In this document: piece by piece, positions 57,242 to 64,000 of the stretch | How positions within the stretch are numbered: position 1 is the first letter of the stretch | How the letters are laid out: each line of letters opens with the position of its first letter | Assembly: GCA_946480915.1 (NCBI GenBank) | Contig: CAMLLO010000013.1 | Span: 65,953-129,952 of the forward strand | Source of the DNA: an uncultured Sphingobacteriaceae bacterium | Lineage (GTDB): Bacteria > Bacteroidota > Bacteroidia > Sphingobacteriales > Sphingobacteriaceae | Length of the DNA: 64,000 nucleotides | Reading direction: 5' to 3' | Made by a program: the position numbers and the translations under genes | The notes under the pieces: model-generated | The model's database searches: none | Seen by the model: only the letters and a program-made list of their open reading frames with translations | What the model was told of the DNA's origin: nothing

Positions 57242-58587
57242 TATACTATCTTTAATTTTTGCACCGGCTCACCCCATGCTTTCAACATTACCACTTTCTT
57301 ACGCTTCTCGGTTACCTTCACATATCGAGCAAATGATTTATAATCTTCGTGGCCGCTTATCGTCATTACCTCTTCAGCACTCATCCCCTTTTCTAAAGAC
57401 AGAGTTACAAACGTTTTACGGGCCGTATGGAAGTGAATTAATTCATACTTGGGGTAAGTATTCACAACCCGTTTTTTACCATGAAAACGCACGATTTCAA
57501 CAGGCTGGTTAACACCTGCTTCCTTACATAGATCTTTTACTGCGTAGTTAAGATTTTGATTGCTAATCATTGGTAAAGGGCTATGTAAGTCTTTGTATTT
57601 ATCCAATATTTCCGCAGTAATAGCATTTAAAGGGATTGTTAACTCGGATTTAGTCTTTTTGACAATCAATGTAATTACACTATCTTTTATGTGCTCTCTT
57701 TTCAGTTGAGCCATATCAGAATACCTCAAGCCGGTAGCACATGCAAAAATGAAGATGTCTCTTGCTTTCTCAAGTCTCTTATTATTGACTAGATCTAAAT
57801 TCAGGATACTATTAAACTCTTCTTGATCTAATGCGATAACCTCAAGCTTTTCTTTTTTTATGGTAAAGTCTCTATAACTATCATTGACTTTTACACCGTG
57901 CTTTCTTGCATATCCTAAAAACGTTTTAAGGGTACTCAAAGCTTTTGCAATGGTGGTATTATTCAACATCGGGCTAACATTGCCCTCCTGGTCGCTTTTA
58001 GTACGGTTGATTAAGAAGGTTTGGAACTTCTGGAAGAAAATATAATCTATTGTGTCAAAAGTTACCTTATGGCCGGTTGTATCCTGATAAGCCTGTAAAT
58101 GATTTTTAACTGATTTATAAACGGTAAGACTTCCTTTCTCCCTGGTTGCTTCGTGATCCCTTATGTATTGATCCATAAAGTCGAATACTAAACCTGTAGC
58201 CTCTTCTTTTTTAGTGGCCTTATTTTCATTGACTTTTAATTCATCAATTACCATTTGAGAAGAGAAAGGAGTTTTTAACGCTTCAAATTTCTTTTCTATA
58301 GATTTTATTTGCGATTCGTAATCTTCTATAAGATCATTAATCTCATTTACTTCCGTTTCGGTTAATAATTCCTTTGCAGAAAGCTGAGGCATGAGCCTTT
58401 TAGCTTCTCGTTGTGGAATATAAACTGCTCGTTGTTCTTCACTGTTCCAGTATTCAGGATAGATACTTCTTTTCCCTATGGAATAGAATAACCTTACTCT
58501 GTGGATTGAGTAAGTCAGATAAATCGGGACTTTGCCAGATTTAAGGGTTTTTTGTGTACGCAACACAAAACTTAATGTACCTATCAT
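57241..58587 (-). CDS. int: Tyrosine recombinase / integrase
   Basis: A 448-residue integrase from the ATG at 58,587 (a GTG at 58,620 would add 11 residues). Arm-binding N-terminus (LRTQKTLKSGKVPIYLTYSI), SAM-like domain, and catalytic domain with Arg in ATGLRYSDMAQLK, H-x-x-R in HFHTARKTFVTL, His in TISGHEDYKS and the Tyr in FARYVKVTE. It recombines the 65-bp repeat cores. The gene reads away from the right repeat. Confidence 0.9.
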   Translation of the reverse strand: MIGTLSFVLRTQKTLKSGKVPIYLTYSIHRVRLFYSIGKRSIYPEYWNSEEQRAVYIPQREAKRLMPQLSAKELLTETEVNEINDLIEDYESQIKSIEKKFEALKTPFSSQMVIDELKVNENKATKKEEATGLVFDFMDQYIRDHEATREKGSLTVYKSVKNHLQAYQDTTGHKVTFDTIDYIFFQKFQTFLINRTKSDQEGNVSPMLNNTTIAKALSTLKTFLGYARKHGVKVNDSYRDFTIKKEKLEVIALDQEEFNSILNLDLVNNKRLEKARDIFIFACATGLRYSDMAQLKREHIKDSVITLIVKKTKSELTIPLNAITAEILDKYKDLHSPLPMISNQNLNYAVKDLCKEAGVNQPVEIVRFHGKKRVVNTYPKYELIHFHTARKTFVTLSLEKGMSAEEVMTISGHEDYKSFARYVKVTEKRKKVVMLKAWGEPVQKLKIV

Positions 58588-58631
58588 GTCGTTATTAAAA
58601 ATCTTAATCAAATATACCACATTAGAAAATA

Positions 58632-58651
58632 GGTATCACAAAGGGTATCAC
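58632..58651 (+). promoter_or_regulatory. Right arm-type direct repeats
   Basis: GGTATCAC twice, 12 bases apart, identical to 38,262-38,281. It is between the integrase start and the right 65-bp repeat, as for an arm-type site of IntDOT-like integrases. Confidence 0.6.
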
Positions 58652-58767
58652 TTTTTTTATTAACAAGATGTAATCAATTATAACTGTTTATAGCGCGTAT
58701 AGCTATTATTTATATTACCAACGCATTTTACTTGTATTAAATTACACCTGAAAATGATACATTCTAG

Positions 58768-58832
58768 TCCCTAACTCTCCGCCATCTAAAAAAGAATTAA
58801 GCCCTTTACATAACGTAAAGGGCTTTTTTTAT
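58768..58832. repeat. Right 65-bp direct repeat (att-type) with terminator
   Basis: The second copy of the 65-bp repeat. Its left flank does not form a T arm (it reads CATTCTAG instead), so the tRNA sequence begins at the repeat edge. The right flank is chromosomal DNA. Confidence 0.85.
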
Positions 58833-58918
58833 GAGGGGAAATTTAAGTAGTGCAGGGCGGGTGTAATTTGTAATTTGATATCCCTACGGCGAGAAACCCA
58901 ATTAACGAATCTGACCTA

Positions 58919-59395
58919 TCAATCCTTGCATTCCGTCTTACTAAACCTAAAGCGTCCCCGATCAAAGTTTATGGGCACACCGGGTTTAAAATAGGATCTC
59001 CCCACCTTGGTCTCGATCTCACCTACGCCAAGAATCAGACTGTCGCCTTTTATCAGAAATGCGAGGGGATTTTTATTAATCCTTTCCTTATAGGTTCCAA
59101 CAATGTATGAATAGTCTGCAAACAGAGTATCTCCGCTGATGCGCCCTACCAGGTTACCGTCATTCTTAGGATTATTCCAGAACTGGATTAGAAGGTGTCC
59201 GTCGATTTTTTTGTTCTCGATTCCATTAATTTTCAGATATGCCGTGTCTCTCTCGTAGACTGCAATATAACATTCCCGCTTCGTGGTAGAAATCGTATCA
59301 GCCTCCTTTTGAGTGACATTTTTGTCTCTATTTCCACTACAAGCAGCCATGAAAAACAATAGTATCGACAGATAAATAAGACGTGATATTTTCAT
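58919..59395 (-). CDS. Chromosomal lipoprotein
   Basis: A 158-residue protein starting MKISRLIYLSILLFFMAACS, a lipoprotein signal with Cys19. The mature part is beta-rich (LLIQFWNNPKNDGNLVGRIS). It is the first gene outside the island. No known function. Confidence 0.65.
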   Translation of the reverse strand: MKISRLIYLSILLFFMAACSGNRDKNVTQKEADTISTTKRECYIAVYERDTAYLKINGIENKKIDGHLLIQFWNNPKNDGNLVGRISGDTLFADYSYIVGTYKERINKNPLAFLIKGDSLILGVGEIETKVGRSYFKPGVPINFDRGRFRFSKTECKD

Positions 59396-59758
59396 AGTAG
59401 TTCAGCTAACGATACATAAAAATACTTATAAAAAGGAAATAAGATGTATACATTTTCTTGTATTAAGTACACAATTTTGGAGTTGTGGCTTCTCCTGATG
59501 GTCGGTGTTACAGCGTATCCTACATTGTACTATCAGAAGGTTTTCGGGAGGATGTAAAATCTTATAACCTTCGCACAATTATTTCATCCGTGCAGGTGAT
59601 ACAGAATTGCCAAACAGTATCACTAAGCCAGGTGTTGCTGAGAATATGCAAACCTTTTATAAGAAAAAGTAGAAATCGACGTAAACGAAATTTTGTACAG
59701 GCCAAGCAGACAAGGGTATTAAAGATTAAAATTGATCCTCACGAATAAAAAAACTAAA
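59396..59758. other. Gene-poor segment
   Basis: No convincing gene is seen. An 87-codon open frame exists but is compositionally odd and lacks a family, and a 37-codon frame starts near 59,443. TTGTATTAAGTACACAATTT near 59,458 is an imperfect palindrome that may be an operator of the cupin gene. Confidence 0.4.
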
Positions 59759-60157
59759 ATGGAAATTACAAGAATTGGTTCACAGCCTTCGGGAAAAGGG
59801 CCAGAAGATTGGTTCAGCGGAGCCGTGCGAATAGATCCTTTATTTCAGCCAAATGATGCAAGACGCGGAGCAGCAGCAAGTGTTACTTTCGAACCTGGTG
59901 CGAGAACCGCCTGGCATACACATCCACTAGGTCAAACCTTAATTATTACAACAGGTTGCGGCTGGGTACAACGGGAAGGTGGTTCAGTTGAAGAAGTGCA
60001 TCCCGGTGATGTGGTATGGTTTGAGCCCCATGAAAAGCATTGGCACGGCGCTACTTTAACCACCGGTATGACCCATATAGCCATACAGGAAAATTTAAAC
60101 GGAAAAGTGGTTGAATGGATGGAAAAGGTAAGGGATGAACAATATAGGTTCAGATAA
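59759..60157 (+). CDS. Cupin-domain protein
   Basis: A 132-residue single cupin from the ATG at 59,759. Metal ligands: [17 protein letters not shown] and [18 protein letters not shown], the two conserved cupin motifs. This subgroup resembles (R)-mandelonitrile lyase or carboxymuconolactone-decarboxylase-associated cupins; the exact substrate is unknown. Followed by a truncated dehydrogenase fragment. Confidence 0.8.
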   Translation: MEITRIGSQPSGKGPEDWFSGAVRIDPLFQPNDARRGAAASVTFEPGARTAWHTHPLGQTLIITTGCGWVQREGGSVEEVHPGDVVWFEPHEKHWHGATLTTGMTHIAIQENLNGKVVEWMEKVRDEQYRFR

Positions 60158-60210
60158 AATTTAAGTTTTGATTTCGAAAAAAATCAACTATCGTAACAAA
60201 CTGAGATCCT

Positions 60211-60309
60211 ATGAAGAATGTAATTGTTGTAATTGGAGCAGGGTCGATCGGCCAGGCATTCGCTCGATGTTTTAGAACAAATTTAAAAAGGACTTTTTTC
60301 AACCAATAA
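60211..60309 (+). pseudogene. Truncated short-chain dehydrogenase N-terminus
   Basis: The frame MKNVIVVIGAGSIGQAFARC begins like the Rossmann fold (GxGxxGxA) of SDR enzymes, but only 32 codons exist before a stop. It runs into the 3' end of the opposite gene at 60,283, so a deletion or rearrangement removed the rest of the enzyme. Confidence 0.6.
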
Positions 60310-60912
60310 CCCCTCGGGTAATTGAAATATCAAAGATTCAAGTTTCGAAGGAATTATTTCGGTGGCAACCATTTCCATTAAAAAATCATCAGAATCAACA
60401 ATTTCTTTCAAAGGGAGTGCATTAGAACGGGATAGATATTCATACCAGTCGCCGTATTTATGATTGATAAAAAGTTTGGAATCTATCGGAAAATCGACAC
60501 TAAAGTAATAAGTATGAGTGCCTGTTTTTGTTTTGTAAATCAGTTCGTCGCAGATATGCCCAAGCACCTTTGTGACCGCTTTGTTATGAGCAATAAAAAC
60601 TCCGGGGGTTTTGTTCAACGCTGCATCGGACCAATACATTTTATTGCTGTTCCCCAACTTAAAATAATATTTATTGGTAACCGATACATACCGTTGCCAC
60701 TCAAATAGGGTTCCGCCCATATTCGCATAGTAGTCTGCACCCTTAACATAGTACTTATGACTTGTACCCAACATCTTCCCCCAATCCTCATTAGAAGTTG
60801 TGGCTTCTTTAGTTTTAAAATTTACTTGATAGGTTACCTTTCCTTCAAAACTTTGAGCATTTATATTTAAAGACAGAAGAATAGCAAAAAAGAAAATTAA
60901 GGTGTTTTTCAT
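60283..60912 (-). CDS. Secreted protein (DUF4412-like)
   Basis: A 209-residue protein with signal peptide MKNTLIFFFAILLSLNINAQ followed by SFEGKVTYQVNFKTKEATTS, a start pattern common to DUF4412 and GLPGLI-type exported proteins of Bacteroidota. Mature part is beta-rich. Periplasmic; role unknown. Confidence 0.6.
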   Translation of the reverse strand: MKNTLIFFFAILLSLNINAQSFEGKVTYQVNFKTKEATTSNEDWGKMLGTSHKYYVKGADYYANMGGTLFEWQRYVSVTNKYYFKLGNSNKMYWSDAALNKTPGVFIAHNKAVTKVLGHICDELIYKTKTGTHTYYFSVDFPIDSKLFINHKYGDWYEYLSRSNALPLKEIVDSDDFLMEMVATEIIPSKLESLIFQLPEGLLVEKSPF

Positions 60913-60991
60913 TGTTAAAATTGATTTTAGCTTATTATTTAACTAGTGAAAGAAAACTTATCTATATTCGGCATTATTTTTCAATCAAAAC

Positions 60992-61603
60992 ATGAGATAT
61001 ATCTTTTTAGTTGCATCCCTTATATTTTCAACTCTGGTATCTTCAGCTCAAACAGCTCCCGGGCCAGAGGAAAGGAAGCTTAATAATGCTATATGCGAAT
61101 GCATTACTAACCTTGATTTCTCTACGTTAACAACTAAGGCATCTGCAAATAATGCTTTTATGGATTGCTTTTCAAAACAAAGCGGCATGTTAATGAAAGT
61201 TGCTGCAGAACGCAAAGTTGAGATAACAGATAAACCTGCCATGACCGCTCTAGGCATCAATATCGGAAAACAACTTCTTGCGGATAATTGCGAAGCTTTT
61301 TTAAAACTGGCGATGTTAATGAACGGAACCTTCGAAACAAAAGGAAGAGAAAGCTCAGCAGGTATTCTAAAAAGAATTGATACGAAGGATTTCAACTACC
61401 TTATTCTTTCTGACGGTGAAAACAAAGAAACCTCTTTCTTGTGGTTCAGACAATTTCCTGACTCCCAGCAGTTAATTAATACTCCCGCAAAGTATCTTGG
61501 AAAAAACGTGGTAATTGAATGGCAGGAGGTCGAGGTTTTTATCCCATCAGCAAAAAACTATTATAAAATAAAAGAGGTGGTTAAGCTGCGCATTCAGAAT
61601 TAA
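60992..61603 (+). CDS. Secreted hypothetical protein
   Basis: A 203-residue protein with signal peptide MRYIFLVASLIFSTLVSSAQ. The mature part has several cysteines (NAICECITNL, NAFMDCFSK, NCEAFLKL) likely forming disulfides. The C-terminus contains an OB-like beta region (YLGKNVVIEWQEVEVF). Divergent from the previous gene. Confidence 0.6.
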   Translation: MRYIFLVASLIFSTLVSSAQTAPGPEERKLNNAICECITNLDFSTLTTKASANNAFMDCFSKQSGMLMKVAAERKVEITDKPAMTALGINIGKQLLADNCEAFLKLAMLMNGTFETKGRESSAGILKRIDTKDFNYLILSDGENKETSFLWFRQFPDSQQLINTPAKYLGKNVVIEWQEVEVFIPSAKNYYKIKEVVKLRIQN

Positions 61604-61767
61604 AACAGTTTTATCTGAATGATCGCCGTGGAACTACCCCCTATCAGTGTATTTATCATCTTATAACCATAATCTTACCTACCACCATAATGAGAGATAG
61701 CCTAAATTGGCTGCCCTGAAGCCATTTTCAACCTACAACCCACAACTCACAACTCACAATCTCCCCC

Positions 61768-62472
61768 TCACTTCGCCATCGCCGCCTTTTTTAATTCCAC
61801 AGGCATGTTCTCAATAGCATAGCGCAAAGCTGTTCTCGGCATTTCATGTTTATGATTCACAATAAAATCAAAAACCTCTTTTTCATGGTTTTGGGCGGCA
61901 ACTTTTAACATCCATCCATAGCCTTTTTGCACCAGATCATCTTTATCATTCATTAATCGACCGGCGATATCTAAAACCTCGTCAAGGAAATATCCTTTGC
62001 GTGCAGGGATAATTAGCGAAACGGCCGCCGCTCTTCTCATCCATCGGTTATCATCTGTTGTCCATTTCTTTAAACGTGACAAGAATTGCGGGAATTTCAA
62101 CAATATTTCGCCCAGGGTATGATTGCAAAACGTATCGCATGAAGCCCAGTTGCTTACGTAAGACGAGATCCATCTTTCAAAAGTCGCAAAATCTGAGGGC
62201 TCGTACTTTGCCCGCTGTGCGAATGCAAGCTCACAGGCTATAAAAGATTCTTCCATATAACCGGACTTCCACAATTCTTCACATAAAACAAAAACATTGG
62301 TCTTACTTTCATCCTTTAGGCTTTTCAAAGTTTCTTTAGCTATAGCTTTTACGATCGAGGTTTTTATCCCGTAAGTTTTGATAGGTTCTTTAAAAAAAGA
62401 TTGAGCCGACTTACGTGCTCCATCATCTGCATTGCTTTGCAAATTGTGTCGTATTTTATGAATTTGGTCCAT
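61768..62472 (-). CDS. DNA alkylation repair protein (AlkD-like HEAT repeat)
   Basis: A 234-residue helical HEAT-repeat protein. DNRWMRRAAAVSLIIPARKG and DDLVQKGYGWMLKVAAQNHE are the conserved AlkD/AlkC helices that bind alkylated DNA. N-terminus FKEPIKTYGIKTSIVKAIAK also fits. It would remove alkylated bases by glycosylase action. Chromosomal gene. Confidence 0.85.
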   Translation of the reverse strand: MDQIHKIRHNLQSNADDGARKSAQSFFKEPIKTYGIKTSIVKAIAKETLKSLKDESKTNVFVLCEELWKSGYMEESFIACELAFAQRAKYEPSDFATFERWISSYVSNWASCDTFCNHTLGEILLKFPQFLSRLKKWTTDDNRWMRRAAAVSLIIPARKGYFLDEVLDIAGRLMNDKDDLVQKGYGWMLKVAAQNHEKEVFDFIVNHKHEMPRTALRYAIENMPVELKKAAMAK

Positions 62473-62611
62473 CTTCTAATTTAATATTATAAGTGGAGAA
62501 AGCCGGAACTTACAAACAGGTGATTCTCCTGATTTAAATCAATAAAAGTCGCTGACTCGTGCCTAAATTTGTTACTAATCAAGGTATTGCACATCCTTTA
62601 AAAAAGACCTC

Positions 62612-64000
62612 ATGCAAACCAGATCAGAAAATAAATTTTGGCAATTTGATACTGCATACTGGTTTCAGAAGCTAAATAGTTCTGACAATGGTCTGTCTGA
62701 CGCACAGGCTGGCAAAATTCTATTGGAGGCCGGGCTTCATCCCAAAACTAAGTCGGTACTCAGGAAAGACCTTATACTCTTTGTGGCTCAGTTTAAGAAT
62801 CCGCTGACGCTTATGCTTATCGGAGCAGTAATAATTTCAGGCTTACTTGGCGACATATCTGACCTTTTCATTATTCTGTTTATACTACTTTCAACCGGAC
62901 TGTTGAGCTTTTTTCAGGAAAGAAATGCTGATAAAGTGGTTCAACAACTTGAATCCCTGATATCCTTAAAGGCGACTGTGCTGCGAGATGGCGTAGCCAA
63001 AGACATTATTTCTACACATGTTGTAACAGGTGATGTGATTATTTTAAATGCGGGAGACAGACTGCCGGCGGACTGCCTCATTATTGAATCAAATGAATTG
63101 CATGTCAACGAATCAAGCTTAACCGGTGAATCGTATCCCGTAAGGAAAACAGCCGGAGTTTTAGACGAACAAACTGAACTGGCTAAACGGACGAACTGTC
63201 TTTGGGAAGGCACAAACATTGTAAGTGGGAAGGCAAAAGCATTGGTTATTGAAACCGGCGAACAGACCATCTTTGGCAGCATGGCATTGAGTGCATCCCA
63301 ATTTGTTGAAACCACCTTCGAAAAGGGAATAAAAGAATTTGGGTTCTTTTTGATGAAGATAACATTGGTGATTACCGTGTTTATTTTGGTGGTGAACTTA
63401 TTGAACCACAAAAGTGCAATTGAATCGGCTCTATTTGCGCTGGCCCTGGCAGTTGGCATGGCACCAGAATTATTACCTGCCGTTACAACTATCGCCATGA
63501 GTGCCGGGGCGAAGAAGCTGCTCGAGAAAAAGGTGATCGTAAAAAAACTGAATTCAATTCAGAACCTTGGCGAAGTAAATCTATTATGCACTGATAAAAC
63601 AGGCACCCTCACTGAAGGCACCATTAACGTAGTAGGGCTAACTGATGGTTTTGGCCAGGAAAGTGAATTTATAAAGCAATTGGCTTATTGGAACGCCACT
63701 TTCGAAACAGGATATTCTAACCCGATAGACGATGCCTTAAAGCAGCTGAAACCTGAACCCAAAATCACTGCGCAAAAGGTTGGCGAAGTGCCTTATGACT
63801 TTATCAGAAAAAGATTAAGTATTGCTATTAGCACAGATAAAGAGAGTCTACTCATCAGTAAAGGTGCTTTCACAGAAATACTAAGTATCTGCACGAAAAT
63901 TAGAATGAGCAACGAAAGTGTTGAAGATTTAAATCCACACAAACAGCAACTGGAAGAGAAATTTGACCAGTTTGGCAAAAATGGTTTGCGTGTTATTGGC
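62612..64000 (+). CDS. mgtA: Magnesium-translocating P-type ATPase, N-terminal part
   Basis: An ATG at 62,612 opens 463 codons to the window edge. Transmembrane pairs (NPLTLMLIGAVIISGLLGDI), actuator motif NESSLTGESYPV, the PEL segment VGMAPELLPAVTTIAM, and phosphorylation site LLCTDKTGTLTEG place it in the MgtA/MgtB type IIIB ATPases. The rest of the protein lies beyond the window. Confidence 0.85.
   Translation, partial: MQTRSENKFWQFDTAYWFQKLNSSDNGLSDAQAGKILLEAGLHPKTKSVLRKDLILFVAQFKNPLTLMLIGAVIISGLLGDISDLFIILFILLSTGLLSFFQERNADKVVQQLESLISLKATVLRDGVAKDIISTHVVTGDVIILNAGDRLPADCLIIESNELHVNESSLTGESYPVRKTAGVLDEQTELAKRTNCLWEGTNIVSGKAKALVIETGEQTIFGSMALSASQFVETTFEKGIKEFGFFLMKITLVITVFILVVNLLNHKSAIESALFALALAVGMAPELLPAVTTIAMSAGAKKLLEKKVIVKKLNSIQNLGEVNLLCTDKTGTLTEGTINVVGLTDGFGQESEFIKQLAYWNATFETGYSNPIDDALKQLKPEPKITAQKVGEVPYDFIRKRLSIAISTDKESLLISKGAFTEILSICTKIRMSNESVEDLNPHKQQLEEKFDQFGKNGLRVIG

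Larger units (their letters stand above)
38182..58832. mobile_element. 20.6-kb integrated island, satellite-like, bounded by 65-bp direct repeats
   Basis: Identical 65-bp repeats at 38,182-38,246 and 58,768-58,832 contain the 3' end of a tRNA-Ser-like gene and a terminator hairpin, the usual scar of tyrosine-integrase integration. The integrase gene lies next to the right repeat and reads away from it. Behind it follow a HTH/excisionase-like gene, a winged-helix gene, a RepA-like ATPase and a primase-like gene, then one tail-like gene and an accessory cargo region. No capsid, terminase or conjugation gene is present, so this is neither a complete phage nor a self-transmissible conjugative element. 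Confidence 0.8.

Noticed and set aside
59485..59748. 87-residue open frame before the cupin gene
   Set aside because: It starts with an alternative codon, has no recognisable pattern and overlaps the probable promoter of the cupin gene.

Overview
The window is Bacteroidota DNA. The chromosomal genes at the right end, the TTTG/TAnnTTTG promoters, the AT-rich translation leaders without Shine-Dalgarno sites, and the protein families all fit a soil or freshwater member of the Sphingobacteriaceae (Pedobacter/Mucilaginibacter type). The genus is an inference from gene character, not a search result.

There are three blocks. Block 1 (1 to about 38,180) is most of a siphovirus-like prophage. Nearly all genes lie on the minus strand, so the functional order runs from high to low coordinates. 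A divergent control region at 36.3-38.1 kb holds an S24 repressor, a second XRE regulator, a Cro-like gene and an array of three operator repeats. Next come early genes: a RecE-like nuclease, a coiled-coil protein and RecT; a ParB-like protein; a MazG-like and a KTSC protein; an ASCH-like protein; an SNF2 helicase; a helicase-methyltransferase fusion; DUF1643; a C5-cytosine methyltransferase; and a DndC-like PAPS reductase. A replication initiator-like gene containing 12-bp iterons and a helicase loader follow. Many small genes come next, then packaging and head genes (TerS, TerL, portal, Mu F-like, scaffold, decoration, capsid, head-tail joining). Tail, lysis and integrase genes are not seen and may lie left of the window. 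The block carries an interrupted tRNA-Leu and a tRNA-Val-like gene. A bipartite motif, TATACG-N7-AACATTAATAATA, occurs nine times with invariant spacing, eight times just before a start codon.

Block 2 (38,182-58,832) is a separate 20.6-kb integrated island. It is bounded by perfect 65-bp direct repeats made of the 3' end of a tRNA-Ser-like gene plus its terminator. Inside each end is a direct-repeat pair that looks like integrase arm sites. At the right end are a tyrosine integrase, an excisionase-like HTH protein, a winged-helix protein, a RepA-like ATPase and a BT4734/VirE-N primase-like protein. This layout resembles a phage satellite. It also carries one large tail-tip-like gene and a cargo region. 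The cargo includes a probable toxin-antitoxin-SecB-like chaperone operon, membrane and secreted proteins, a thermonuclease, an SRAP/HMCES protein, and two families of intergenic repeats that separate cargo cassettes.

Block 3 (58,833-64,000) is ordinary chromosome: a lipoprotein, a cupin, a truncated short-chain dehydrogenase remnant, two secreted proteins, an AlkD-like DNA glycosylase and the start of a magnesium P-type ATPase. Blocks 1 and 2 read best as a tandem integration at one tRNA-Ser site, with a possible helper-satellite relationship that is inferred only.
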